Part shown: positions 7,737 through 15,988 of the stretch, one piece after another
Layout: the number at the start of each line of letters is the position of its first letter
Position numbering within the stretch: the first letter of the stretch is position 1
NCBI RefSeq assembly: GCF_030433855.1
Contig: NZ_JARUXC010000002.1
Span: 351,187-415,186 of the forward strand
DNA: 64,000 bases
Source: Agreia sp. PsM10
Lineage (GTDB): Bacteria > Actinomycetota > Actinomycetes > Actinomycetales > Microbacteriaceae
Direction: 5' to 3'
Program-made: the position numbers and the translations under genes
The notes under the pieces: generated by a model
The model's input: the letters and a program-made list of their open reading frames with translations, nothing else
Told to the model about the DNA's origin: nothing
Database searches by the model: none

Positions 7737-9113
7737 ATGTCGAAGAAATTGTCATCGCTGATCATTCTCGGAGCCTCGGGCGACCTCACCTCCCGCCTGC
7801 TCCTTCCCGGCCTCGGCCAGCTGCTCGATGAGCAGAACGAGCGCCACCTGCAGTTGATCGGCGCGGGCAGCGCCGACTGGAGCGACGACGACTTCAGAAA
7901 GGTCGTCGACACGGCGTTCGCCACGGTGAACTGCACCGGCCCGTCGGGCGACCACACACGAACCACGGCCACCTACGTGAAGGCCGACGTCACGGACCCG
8001 GCCGTGCTGCAGAAGCTGATCGACTCGTGCGACGCCGCCCCAGCCATCTACTTCGCGCTGCCGCCCGCCGTGGCCGTCGCCGCCTGCACGGCGCTCGAGC
8101 AGGTCACCCGACCGGCCGGGCTCACGCTCGCCCTCGAGAAGCCGTTCGGCACCGACGTGGCGAGCGCAGAGGCGCTGAACGCGCAGCTGGCCAAGCTCGT
8201 CCCCGAGAACCAGATCCACCGCGTAGACCACTTCCTCGGCCGATCCACCGTCTTCAACCTGCTCGGGCTGCGCTTCGCGAACCGCATCTTCGAGCCCGTC
8301 TGGAACGCCGAGCACATCGAGAAGGTCGACATCGTCTACGACGAGCAGCTCGGGCTCGAGGGCCGGGCCGGCTACTACGACACCGCGGGCGCCCTCATCG
8401 ACATGATCCAGAGCCACCTGCTTCAGGTGATGGCGGTGGTCGCGATGGAGCCGCCGTCGACGCTCGGCGCCGACGACCTGCGCGACGCGAAGGAGATCGT
8501 GCTGCGCGCCACGAGCCTGAAAGACGGCGATCCGGCAGCCTCGAGCCGACGCGCCCGCTACACCGCGGGAGACGTCGACGGCCGCGAGATGCCCGCGTAC
8601 TCCAAGGAGCCCGGGGTCGTCGCCTCGCGCAAGACCGAGACGCTCGCCGAGGTCACCGTGCAGATCGACACGTGGCGCTGGGCGGGTGTGCCCTTCACCC
8701 TCCGCAGCGGCAAGGCGCTCTCCGAGCGTCGTCGCGAGATCGCGATCACGTTCAAGAAGGCCAATCGGGTGCCCACGGGGCTCACGGGAACCGAGCATCC
8801 GAACGTTCTGCGCATCTTCCTCGCCCCCGACCAGATGTCGCTCGAGCTCAACGTGAACGGCCCGGGCGACCCCTACGAGCTCGAGAAGACGCAGCTCGAC
8901 GCCCTCTTCGGCGACGGCCAGCTGCTCGCCTACCGCGAGGTGCTCGCCGGCATTCTCGACGGAGACCCGTCGCTGTCGGTGCGCGGCGATTCGGCGGTGG
9001 AGGGCTGGCGCATCGTGGCCCCGGTGCTCGAGGCGTGGCGCGCCGACGAGGTGCCGCTCGACAGCTACAAGGCGGGCTCGGACGGTCCGTCGAAGTGGGC
9101 CCGCATCGGTTGA
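7737..9113 (+). CDS. zwf: glucose-6-phosphate dehydrogenase
   Basis: A 458-residue enzyme that oxidises glucose 6-phosphate to 6-phosphogluconolactone, the entry of the oxidative pentose phosphate pathway. The N-terminal Rossmann fingerprint is GASGDLT (12-18). The active-site segment is RVDHFLGRS (about 161-169), the family's (R)IDHYLGK with Lys replaced by Arg at the last position. EKPFG and the C-terminal TFRSGK-like FTLRSGKAL are also present. It is slightly shorter and more divergent than the usual Zwf that sits with opcA and tkt/tal, and no opcA is present here, so it is probably a second G6PDH paralogue. It may accept another cofactor or a related sugar phosphate. Confidence 0.88.
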   Translation: MSKKLSSLIILGASGDLTSRLLLPGLGQLLDEQNERHLQLIGAGSADWSDDDFRKVVDTAFATVNCTGPSGDHTRTTATYVKADVTDPAVLQKLIDSCDAAPAIYFALPPAVAVAACTALEQVTRPAGLTLALEKPFGTDVASAEALNAQLAKLVPENQIHRVDHFLGRSTVFNLLGLRFANRIFEPVWNAEHIEKVDIVYDEQLGLEGRAGYYDTAGALIDMIQSHLLQVMAVVAMEPPSTLGADDLRDAKEIVLRATSLKDGDPAASSRRARYTAGDVDGREMPAYSKEPGVVASRKTETLAEVTVQIDTWRWAGVPFTLRSGKALSERRREIAITFKKANRVPTGLTGTEHPNVLRIFLAPDQMSLELNVNGPGDPYELEKTQLDALFGDGQLLAYREVLAGILDGDPSLSVRGDSAVEGWRIVAPVLEAWRADEVPLDSYKAGSDGPSKWARIG

Positions 9114-9128
9114 CGCGGACCCTGCGCC

Positions 9129-9155
9129 GGTCGAGAAACGAGCGTATTGAGACCA
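9129..9155. repeat. intergenic GGTCGAG...GAGACC repeat, single arm
   Basis: GGTCGAGAAACGAGCGTATT followed by GAGACCA, a partial copy of the longer palindromic repeat at 35641-35726. It lies between the convergent ends of zwf and the ligase gene. Confidence 0.6.
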
Positions 9156-9167
9156 CCACCGCTGCGC

Positions 9168-10535
9168 TCACGCGCGCGAGACGTAGCGGCGGGGCTTTCC
9201 GTCGCCGAGGTCGGAGAGGGACGGGCGCTGCTGCACCTCGACCGTGCGGCCGAGCAGTGCTTCAAGGGCGGCTGTGACCTGCGCCGAATCGCCCCGCACG
9301 ATCGTCGCCTCGACCCGGCCCGTCGCATCCTGAATCACCGACCAGCCGTGCGCGCCGGCCGCCTGCAGGTGCTGGGTCAGGTCGACGCACGGCACGCGGC
9401 TGCCGTCGGCGGCCAGAAACGTGGTCGCCTCGCGACCCTCGAGGTCGGCGATCGCGAGCCGACCGCCGACGTCGACCAGGCGGCCGAAGTCGCCCGTGCG
9501 GTAGCGCACGAGAGGCAGCAGGGAGTTCTCGCCGGCGGTCACCACGATCTCTCCGTGCGCGCCGGGCGGGGCCGGTCGGCCCCGCTCGTCGACGATCTCG
9601 ACGTGCACGCGCCGGTCGAGCACCACGAACGGCCCGTCGTCGGCGCGGGATGCGATGGGCCGGGTCTCGTGGAGTCCGTAGATGTCGATCACGGGGCAGC
9701 CGTAAGCACGCTCGAGGTCGTGGCGCAGCGCACTCGACAGGGCCATCGCGCCGGAGAAGATCGCGAGCGGGCGGAGCGCCGCGACGAGCTCGGCGTCGAG
9801 CAGCTCGGCGAGGCTGGTGGGGCTGCCGCTGAACGCCTGCGGGTTCTGGTCGACGAGGAATCGTGTGCGAGCGTCAGGGCTGCGCCACCCGCGCCGGTCG
9901 AGATTGAGCCGGGCCATCGTGGCCTGGTCGAAGGAGCTGATCACCGAGGCGTAGGTGAACGCCTGCCGTTGCTTCACGACGTGGGCGAGCGCGAGGCGGG
10001 TGTGATCCGGCTCCCACACGACACCCTGTTCGGCGGCGAGGGCGATCATCAGGTGGAAGGTCCGTGCCGTGTCCTCGATGTCGTCGGGAATCAGCAGCGC
10101 GCGGCCCGTGCTGCCCGAGCTCGACCCGTGCACCGCCCGTGCGAGATCGGCGTCGAGGGGCACGAACGCCGACACATCGTCGACGAGGTCGTCACGGGTG
10201 ATCAGGGGGAAGTCCTGCAGCGAGCGAAGCTCCGCCGCCCGTCTTCGGTAGGCGGGAAGGCGTCGCGCCGTGTCGAGGTGCTCGTCGATCCAGCCGGCCG
10301 TCGGCAGGGGCCGGCGCACGCGCCGCACGGCCTCGGCCGAGAGCCGGTCGCCCGTGGCGTGAACCCACGCCGGGGCATCCGGATGCGACCTGAGCGTCTC
10401 GAGCCGACGCGCGCCCTCGGGGCTGAGTGTCGGCCACCGTTCGGCATCGACGAGGGCCGTCTGGCCGCCGGGAGTGTACTCGGCGATGGCCAGGGGATCG
10501 TCGGGGTCTGGCGCGTTGATGCCGTTCACGCTCAT
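9168..10535 (-). CDS. PaaK/CapK-like AMP-forming acyl-CoA ligase-type enzyme
   Basis: A 455-residue ANL-superfamily adenylating enzyme of the phenylacetate-CoA ligase/CapK branch. It shows the phosphate-binding loop SSSGSTGRA (about 145-153), the adenine-pocket motif YGLHETRP (about 290), and YRTGDFG with a following hinge region; a short C-terminal lid domain is present. These enzymes activate a carboxylate as acyl-AMP and transfer it to a thiol or other acceptor; the substrate is not evident. It is the last gene of a five-gene operon (MoxR ATPase, two unknown proteins, VWA-peptidase) and its ATG overlaps the previous stop (ATGA). Finding such a ligase tightly coupled to a MoxR-VWA pair is unusual. 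The start at 10535 is chosen for the overlap; an ORF extension upstream has no support. Confidence 0.82.
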   Translation of the reverse strand: MSVNGINAPDPDDPLAIAEYTPGGQTALVDAERWPTLSPEGARRLETLRSHPDAPAWVHATGDRLSAEAVRRVRRPLPTAGWIDEHLDTARRLPAYRRRAAELRSLQDFPLITRDDLVDDVSAFVPLDADLARAVHGSSSGSTGRALLIPDDIEDTARTFHLMIALAAEQGVVWEPDHTRLALAHVVKQRQAFTYASVISSFDQATMARLNLDRRGWRSPDARTRFLVDQNPQAFSGSPTSLAELLDAELVAALRPLAIFSGAMALSSALRHDLERAYGCPVIDIYGLHETRPIASRADDGPFVVLDRRVHVEIVDERGRPAPPGAHGEIVVTAGENSLLPLVRYRTGDFGRLVDVGGRLAIADLEGREATTFLAADGSRVPCVDLTQHLQAAGAHGWSVIQDATGRVEATIVRGDSAQVTAALEALLGRTVEVQQRPSLSDLGDGKPRRYVSRA

Positions 10536-11203
10536 TCGTGGGTGTACCGGGCGGCCGCCTCGCGCGCCCGGGCGTCGTTCAGGGCGCGGGTCACCTCGAG
10601 GCGGTGTGCATGCTCCGCAGCGGCGGCGGCCAGAGCTCCGTTGCGTTGCAGCGAGTCCCGCATGTCGAGCAGCGATCGAGCCGTCTCGCGGTCCTCGCCG
10701 GCGGGCAGTGCGCCCGACCAGAGCAGGAAGGTCCGGGCGGCCTCGTCTCGGCGCTCGGCGTCGCTGATCCACTCGGAGGGATCGACGACGGCGGCCAACC
10801 GCAGCGCGAGAGCCGCGAGTGTGCGCGCCGCGTGGGCGGTCTCCAGCCGGGGAGCGAATGCACCGAGCAGGTCTTCGCTCGCCCAGAGCCACAGGGCGAT
10901 GGCCGCGCCCCGTCTGGCGGCCGACGACCTCGTCTCCGTGACGTCGCTGAGCAACTGCACGACCTCGGTCGATGCGGGCGTGCGGCCGCGATCGGCGCCG
11001 AGAACGTCGCCGGCGAGGGCCAGCAGGGAGACCCGGTCGTCGAGGAAGCTCTTCGGGATGCTCGAGAGACGGCTGCCCACGACGTCGACGGGTGGCCCGG
11101 GCACGGCCCGCTGCCAGGCTGCGTCGACGTCGTCGCCGCAGTCGAGCCAGCGCTGCAGCAGCTGCTCGGCCGACTCGATGTCCGGCTCCATTCGATCAGC
11201 CAC
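10532..11203 (-). CDS. unknown alpha-helical protein of the MoxR-VWA operon
   Basis: A 223-residue protein I do not recognise. It looks entirely alpha-helical and alanine/arginine-rich, with no signal peptide or membrane segment. The segment SIPKSFLDDRVSLLALAGDVLG (about 48-70) is the most distinctive part, and WLWASEDLLGAF and WISDAERRDEAARTF follow. The gene overlaps the VWA gene by 8 bases and the ligase gene by 4, so it is made together with both. In such operons a small helical protein often acts as an adaptor between ATPase and VWA protein, but that is inference only. Confidence 0.75.
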   Translation of the reverse strand: MADRMEPDIESAEQLLQRWLDCGDDVDAAWQRAVPGPPVDVVGSRLSSIPKSFLDDRVSLLALAGDVLGADRGRTPASTEVVQLLSDVTETRSSAARRGAAIALWLWASEDLLGAFAPRLETAHAARTLAALALRLAAVVDPSEWISDAERRDEAARTFLLWSGALPAGEDRETARSLLDMRDSLQRNGALAAAAAEHAHRLEVTRALNDARAREAAARYTHE

Positions 11204-13163
11204 GTCGACCTCCAGCTTCAGTGCGTCGAAGGCCCGGCGGTTCGGCGAGTCTGCGGGCCAGGCGCGCGCAGACGAGGGGCGCGTCCGTCATCCTGTCGAT
11301 GTACTCGACGTCGTAGCCGGCCTCGGTGGCCGGCTCCGTGAGGCGACGACCGGCATCCTGAACGACGAGCGTGGCGGTGTCGAGGGTTCGGCGCACCGTC
11401 CGCGCCACGTCCGCATACTGTGGCTGCCCCGCACCGAACATCGACTGCAGGCCGTCGTCGGAGAGCACGACGACGTGCCGTCGTTTGACGGACGCGCCGG
11501 CTCCGCGGGAGCGTCGCGCGTCGGCGTAGCGGGTCGCGTAGAGGTCGAGGGGAAACGTCGTTCCGTGCCCGAAATAGAAGGTGAGGTCGCGCATCAACTC
11601 GGCCCTGTCGCGGGTGAACCGTGCGCCGCCCGCGACCTCGCCCGCTGCGGAGAACGACGTCACTCGCGCCTGTCCGCCCCCGCGGAGGGCGCTCAGAATG
11701 AGGATGGTGCCGGCCAGCACGCCCGGAGATTCGCGTCGAGGTGCGGTCATCGACCCGGAGGAGTCGATATAGATGTCGAGCTGCACGCTCTCACGGGCGT
11801 CGGGAGGAGCATCCGGCAGCACATCGCGAAGCCTCGTCGTGACGCCGGGAACGACGGTCGTGCTGTGCGACAGTGAGGCAGGCCAGTCGATCGCCGAGAT
11901 GTCGTCGTCGATGTTCCACTGCTCGAGGGCGCCGGGGATGGTCTCGTCGAGTGAGCGCGGCGTGCTCGGGGGCTGGGTGAGGGGCCGCACGTACCGGCGG
12001 GCAGCGGTGAGGTACCAGGCCGCCACGACGTCGTCGGCATTCGCCGCCGAATAGAGCGCCAGCGTGTCGGCCAATCCGTATCCCTGGCCGAGCCCGTCGA
12101 CGCTCGCGTCGTCGGCCGATTCGTCGTTGGCCTCCATGCCGGTGCCCGAGGCCGATGCGGCCTGGCGCGCCTTCTCGACGGCCGGATGCTCCGGCACCTC
12201 GCGCAGCCGCGGGTCGCCGAGCACCCGCTCGAGTTCGGCCGCCGTGGGAGCCGTCTCGTCGGCTTGCCCCGCGCATCCGCCCGCCGCCTGCGCGCCGGCC
12301 GCCGTCGAGCGCCGACGGGGCTCCCCGTCGGAGATCAGGTAGGGCGCCATGATCATGCCGAAGCGCAGGGCGCCGCTCACCGGGTCGTCGCCGAAGGTGC
12401 GCACGGTCTCGGCGAGGAGGGCGGCGTCGAGGGGCGGATTCGTGAGCACGAGCTCCGCCCAGCGCGCCTCGGCGGCGATGCGGGCGTCGGCGGCCGCTGC
12501 TGCCTCGACGGCCTTCAGCCTCTGCTCCTCGGTCTTCGTCGCGGCGGGCACCGTCGGTGGTGGCGGCTGCCGGTGCACGACGGGCCGCGGCGGCGGTTCC
12601 GCCGGGCACAGGAATCCTGCCGGCCTGCTCCAGAGGATCTCGTAGGCGCGCAGCACCACCCACCAGAGCTGGTCGGAGGGTGGCGACACTGACAGCGCGC
12701 GCCACATGGTGATCATCTGGGGGTCGCCGGAGGTCGCGCCGTCGCGCTGCCGCTGCATCGTCGCGACGCGGGTGTTGATCAGCATGTCCGACCACAGGTT
12801 CGACATGCGGTGGGCCTGGCCGTCGGGATCGGGGATGCGGGCCCGTCCCGTGGCGGCGATGGCCCGGGCGAGCTGCTGGGTGATCGTGAACGAGTCGATA
12901 CGCGTGCTCGGAGACAGCACGTGGTGGCCGATCTCGTGCGCGAAGATCGATTCGTAGAACCCGTCGACCCCGTGGCGGCGGGCCTCGGTCGGATCGACCG
13001 ACACCTGCGGTGGAAACGAGAACCACGCGAACGACGACCTCGCGGCACCGGGTTCGAGGAGAGGATCATGCAGGCGCACGCCCCACAGCGCCTGCGCCGA
13101 CTGCCAAGCCGCGCGCTGCGCCTCGTCGAGAGGATGCTCGCGTGCACCGAAGAGAGGGGTCAT
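11196..13163 (-). CDS. VWA-domain protein with N-terminal zinc-peptidase-like domain
   Basis: A 655-residue two-domain protein. The N-terminal part (about 1-280) resembles the DUF2201-type putative metallopeptidase domain and carries FAHEIGHHV, an HExxH zinc motif at residues 76-80. A Pro/Ala/Glu-rich linker follows (about 185-235 and 280-360). The C-terminal VWA-like domain has the metal-adhesion motif DSSGSM at 467-472 (DxSxS), then SALRGGGQARVTSFS and VVLSDDG. VWA proteins of this class partner with MoxR AAA+ ATPases, one of which begins this operon. It is coupled by ATGA to the upstream gene and overlaps the downstream gene by 8 bases. Whether the peptidase site is active cannot be judged; the third zinc ligand is not obvious. 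Confidence 0.85.
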   Translation of the reverse strand: MTPLFGAREHPLDEAQRAAWQSAQALWGVRLHDPLLEPGAARSSFAWFSFPPQVSVDPTEARRHGVDGFYESIFAHEIGHHVLSPSTRIDSFTITQQLARAIAATGRARIPDPDGQAHRMSNLWSDMLINTRVATMQRQRDGATSGDPQMITMWRALSVSPPSDQLWWVVLRAYEILWSRPAGFLCPAEPPPRPVVHRQPPPPTVPAATKTEEQRLKAVEAAAAADARIAAEARWAELVLTNPPLDAALLAETVRTFGDDPVSGALRFGMIMAPYLISDGEPRRRSTAAGAQAAGGCAGQADETAPTAAELERVLGDPRLREVPEHPAVEKARQAASASGTGMEANDESADDASVDGLGQGYGLADTLALYSAANADDVVAAWYLTAARRYVRPLTQPPSTPRSLDETIPGALEQWNIDDDISAIDWPASLSHSTTVVPGVTTRLRDVLPDAPPDARESVQLDIYIDSSGSMTAPRRESPGVLAGTILILSALRGGGQARVTSFSAAGEVAGGARFTRDRAELMRDLTFYFGHGTTFPLDLYATRYADARRSRGAGASVKRRHVVVLSDDGLQSMFGAGQPQYADVARTVRRTLDTATLVVQDAGRRLTEPATEAGYDVEYIDRMTDAPLVCARLARRLAEPPGLRRTEAGGRRG

Positions 13164-13879
13164 CGGGCCTTCTCCAGCAGCAGCCAGGCGAGGTACGAGG
13201 TGTCGAAGACGGCGAGTCGGGTGGGCCAGGCTCCGGATGCCGCGGGTCGGCCGACGGGGTCGGCTGCGGTCGCGGGCGCCGAGTCAGACGGCAGCCGGGA
13301 GAGACTCGTGCCGAAGATATCGGCGTCGAGCTGCCAGCGCTCGCCGTCGGTGAGCGTGATGACGAATCGGCCCTCCCGATCGCCGTGCTCGCCCGTCAGG
13401 GGCGGTGCCGTCCACGCGCCGCCCAGCCCGCGGAATCCGCCGACACGGGCGATCACGACGTCGCCGTCGCCCCTGGCCGGCCATCCGAACGGGCTCTCGG
13501 CCTGGGCGCTCGCGAAGTCGTCGAGTTCGGAGGGCTGCAGGCCCACGGCGCTCGCGAGGGCCTGTCGCGGCACCGACCCGGAGCCGAGCGCCTCGCCGAG
13601 CCGGGCGAGAGCATCCTGCCTCAGATCGAGCGTGCCCGAGCGCCACGCGGAGAGGGCCGCGAGCGTGAGAACGGTGTGCGGCAGCGGCCCGTCTGTGCTG
13701 GCAGCGGCATCGTCGGCCGCGAGGGCGAGCGACAGGAAGTGTGTGTAGAGGGTCGAGTCTCCGCCCCAGGATTCGACGTTGCGGATCGACTGGTCGACAT
13801 CGAAGCCGGGAACGGCGGGCACGACCGTCGTCTGCGGCTGAAGGCCGTCGTCGACGGCCTGGCCGGGCCGTCGGATCAT
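13160..13879 (-). CDS. unknown protein of the MoxR-VWA operon
   Basis: A 239-residue protein without a family I can name. The start at ATG 13879 overlaps the MoxR stop (ATGA); an ATG 7 codons upstream is less likely. The first half is helical (STLYTHFLSLALAADDAAA, LAALSAWRSGTLDLRQDALARLG). The second half looks beta-rich, with glycine-rich turns (GGFRGLGGAWTAPPL, GRFVITLTDGERWQLDADIFG). There is no signal peptide, membrane helix or catalytic motif. Position between the AAA+ ATPase and the VWA-peptidase with 4-base overlaps on both sides implies a stoichiometric partner in the same complex (inference). Confidence 0.75.
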   Translation of the reverse strand: MIRRPGQAVDDGLQPQTTVVPAVPGFDVDQSIRNVESWGGDSTLYTHFLSLALAADDAAASTDGPLPHTVLTLAALSAWRSGTLDLRQDALARLGEALGSGSVPRQALASAVGLQPSELDDFASAQAESPFGWPARGDGDVVIARVGGFRGLGGAWTAPPLTGEHGDREGRFVITLTDGERWQLDADIFGTSLSRLPSDSAPATAADPVGRPAASGAWPTRLAVFDTSYLAWLLLEKAR

Positions 13880-15450
13880 CGGGGGCGACCCTCGAGCCAC
13901 TGCAGGTAGTTGGTGTAGCGCTGGTGCAGGTACTTCAGGGCCACGAGGTCGTCGAAATGCCGACCGTAGAGCTTCTTCTGCTTCGAGATCGTCTGGATCT
14001 GCGACTCGATGGCCGTGAGGCGGCGCGACGCCTCGACCTGGCTGACACCGTCGAGTCCCGCCGTGAATTCCGCGAGGAGGTCGCCGACCGGGTCGCTCTT
14101 CGCGAGTCCAAGTGACAGGAACTGGCGACGCGACTGCTCGAACAGATCGGCGAGCCAGCTGATCGAGTCGGTCGCGAGCTCCCTGTCGGCGCCGGTCTCG
14201 AACCGGGGGTGCAGCTCGTTGGGAAGCAGTTTTCCCCGCAGGGAGAAGGGCAGCACCGCGGCGACGTCGTCGAGTCCGACGACATCGACGCCTCGGAAGT
14301 AGGCCATGGCCTTCGCGTAGGTGATGAGCGACTGCAGCGCCCGGGCCGAGAGGCTGTTCACGGTCTGCGCCCCGAGGTCGACCTGCAGGTCTGCGCCGGT
14401 GTTGCTGTCGATCACCTCGCCGACCTGGCCGCCCGAGGTCATCACCGTGTCCTTCGTGCGGTATTCGAAGCGGCGGCCTCCGTGCTGCACGAACTCGAAC
14501 TGGCTCGCGAAGAACTCGAGCTGTCGACGCACGTCGCGGGGAACGGGAACCGCCCGGATGGCCGCCGCCAGCGCGGTCTGTTCGGCAGCGCTGAACACCA
14601 GCTCGGCGGGAACGTGGTCCTCGGGCTTCTCCCCGGCCTCGACCCGGGTGATGAGCTCGTCGAAGAACCTGCTGTTGAATCCCTGCGCCGCGACCGTGAC
14701 GTCGACCCTGTCTTTCAGGGCCTGGATGACCGGGAACGTTCCCCCGCCCGAATCGTCGTTGGCGGTGAAGAACCAGCTCTCGACGCCGGACTCGGGAGCC
14801 GTGCGGAGCATCTGGTCATAGCTCTCGACGTAGCCCTCGGCCACCATCGTGAGCAGCGCGGACTGGGTCTTGGTGGGGATGCGGTTGTATTCGTCGATGA
14901 TCTTGACGGGTTTCGTGAGCCAGCCGCGCCAGGCGATGGTGATCTCGGGCAGGCTGGCGGCGTTCACGAGGTCGCGGGGCAGGGGCATGCCGACGAGGTC
15001 TCCGACCGTGAGCTGGGGCTGCCCCTGCTGCACGCTTCGCCGCACCTCGGCGGGTTCGGTGCCCGCGATCACGCCCATCAGCACGGCGAGGGTGGTCTTT
15101 CCGCGCCCCGGCCCGCCGACGAGCAGGCATTTTCCGCCGACCGCCGTGGTGAGCAGGGGCAGCAGGACGTTCGACGAATACGACTGGTCGGTGGGCAGGT
15201 GCAGCTCTGCGCCGGCGTCGCCGAGGGGAAAGCTCACCGGGGCGTCGAGCGAGAATTCGATGTCGTAGAACGGCGAGATGACGGCACGGTTGACGAGCCA
15301 GAAGTAGACGCGGCGCAGCTTCTCGTCGAGGGCGACCTGGTCGACGGTGTTCGGCTGGCGGAACAGGTCTTCGGCTGTCAGGCCCGGGCGGGATGCGCCG
15401 GTGCCGGTTCGCGTGGGGGATTCCGAGATCTTGTTCCAGCGATTGGGCAT
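13876..15450 (-). CDS. MoxR-family AAA+ ATPase
   Basis: A 524-residue AAA+ ATPase. The Walker A loop is GGPGRGKTT (112-120), Walker B is KIIDEYNRI (about 183-191), sensor 1 lies in WFFTANDD, and the arginine-bearing helix follows in FNSRFFDELI. The domain order matches MoxR-type chaperone ATPases that act with VWA proteins in metal insertion or complex assembly. An N-terminal extension of about 90 residues and a C-terminal helical tail of about 130 residues make it longer than typical MoxR (about 330). It is the first gene of a five-gene overlapping operon. A TAGACT -10 element 6 bases before ATG 15450 suggests a leaderless mRNA. Confidence 0.9.
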   Translation of the reverse strand: MPNRWNKISESPTRTGTGASRPGLTAEDLFRQPNTVDQVALDEKLRRVYFWLVNRAVISPFYDIEFSLDAPVSFPLGDAGAELHLPTDQSYSSNVLLPLLTTAVGGKCLLVGGPGRGKTTLAVLMGVIAGTEPAEVRRSVQQGQPQLTVGDLVGMPLPRDLVNAASLPEITIAWRGWLTKPVKIIDEYNRIPTKTQSALLTMVAEGYVESYDQMLRTAPESGVESWFFTANDDSGGGTFPVIQALKDRVDVTVAAQGFNSRFFDELITRVEAGEKPEDHVPAELVFSAAEQTALAAAIRAVPVPRDVRRQLEFFASQFEFVQHGGRRFEYRTKDTVMTSGGQVGEVIDSNTGADLQVDLGAQTVNSLSARALQSLITYAKAMAYFRGVDVVGLDDVAAVLPFSLRGKLLPNELHPRFETGADRELATDSISWLADLFEQSRRQFLSLGLAKSDPVGDLLAEFTAGLDGVSQVEASRRLTAIESQIQTISKQKKLYGRHFDDLVALKYLHQRYTNYLQWLEGRPR

Positions 15451-15456
15451 GGCACC

Positions 15457-15462
15457 AGTCTA
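15457..15462 (-). promoter_or_regulatory. -10 element of the MoxR-VWA operon, leaderless start
   Basis: On the minus strand TAGACT ends 6 bases before ATG 15450. No ribosome site lies between, so the message probably begins at the start codon. Confidence 0.5.
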
Positions 15463-15493
15463 GGAAGCTGCGGAGCGGTGCGGGGGAGAGCTG

Positions 15494-15856
15494 CTACGCC
15501 GCGCGGACCGGACCGACGAGGGTCGTGGTGCGGGGAGCCGCGTCGGTGACTGCCTTGGCTAGTTCGGCGGGCACGTCGACGGTGTTGATCGGGGCGAGCG
15601 GCGTGCGCGACGCCGGGGTCTCCGCAGCACGGAAGACGCCGTGGCTGGTGAGCGTCGACACGATATCGCGGGCCACGGAGGCGGCCAGGACGGTGTGGAA
15701 GATGTCGTCGGTGTCGACCTCGGTGCGGCGGGTGATCGCGAACGAACCGTAGGGACCGAAGTTCTCCATGAGGGTCTGGTTCACCAGCTCGGAAAGGCGC
15801 TGCTGGTTGGCCTCGTCTTGTTGTTCTGCCTTCGCGCGTCGTCGCCATCCGAGCAT
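15494..15856 (-). CDS. hypothetical protein, 120 aa
   Basis: A 120-residue soluble protein with a basic N-terminus (MLGWRRRAKAEQQ), a short helix, then TLMENFGPYGSFAITRRTEVDTDDIF and a Thr/Ala/Pro-rich C-terminus. A good GGGAAGG ribosome site precedes ATG 15856, supporting a real gene. It ends 43 bases before the MoxR gene on the same strand, so it might be read through into that operon, but the leaderless-type promoter of the MoxR gene suggests separate transcription. I do not recognise the family. Confidence 0.7.
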   Translation of the reverse strand: MLGWRRRAKAEQQDEANQQRLSELVNQTLMENFGPYGSFAITRRTEVDTDDIFHTVLAASVARDIVSTLTSHGVFRAAETPASRTPLAPINTVDVPAELAKAVTDAAPRTTTLVGPVRAA

Positions 15857-15927
15857 TTTTCACACCTTCCCACCACGGTCGTGATCCCAGTGTGCGGTGC
15901 GGGCTCGGGATGAGGCCGCAGACACGC

Positions 15928-15956
15928 CGCGATCCCGCCTGATAGACGGGATCGCG
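15928..15956 (-). terminator. hairpin downstream of the APC permease gene
   Basis: A perfect 10-bp stem CGCGATCCCG/CGGGATCGCG with a 9-base loop, 33 bases past the permease stop. There is no T run, so it acts either as a weak terminator or as an mRNA 3' stabiliser. Confidence 0.55.
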
Positions 15957-15988
15957 ACCTGTTCGGGACAGCTTTCGGCAGGGTTCCG

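Noticed and set aside
9147..11876. Very long plus-strand open frame opposite the ligase/VWA operon
   Set aside because: It is an antisense frame in high-GC DNA. The minus strand has family motifs, overlapping starts and ribosome logic; the plus frame has only Arg/Gly/Val-rich sequence without motifs.
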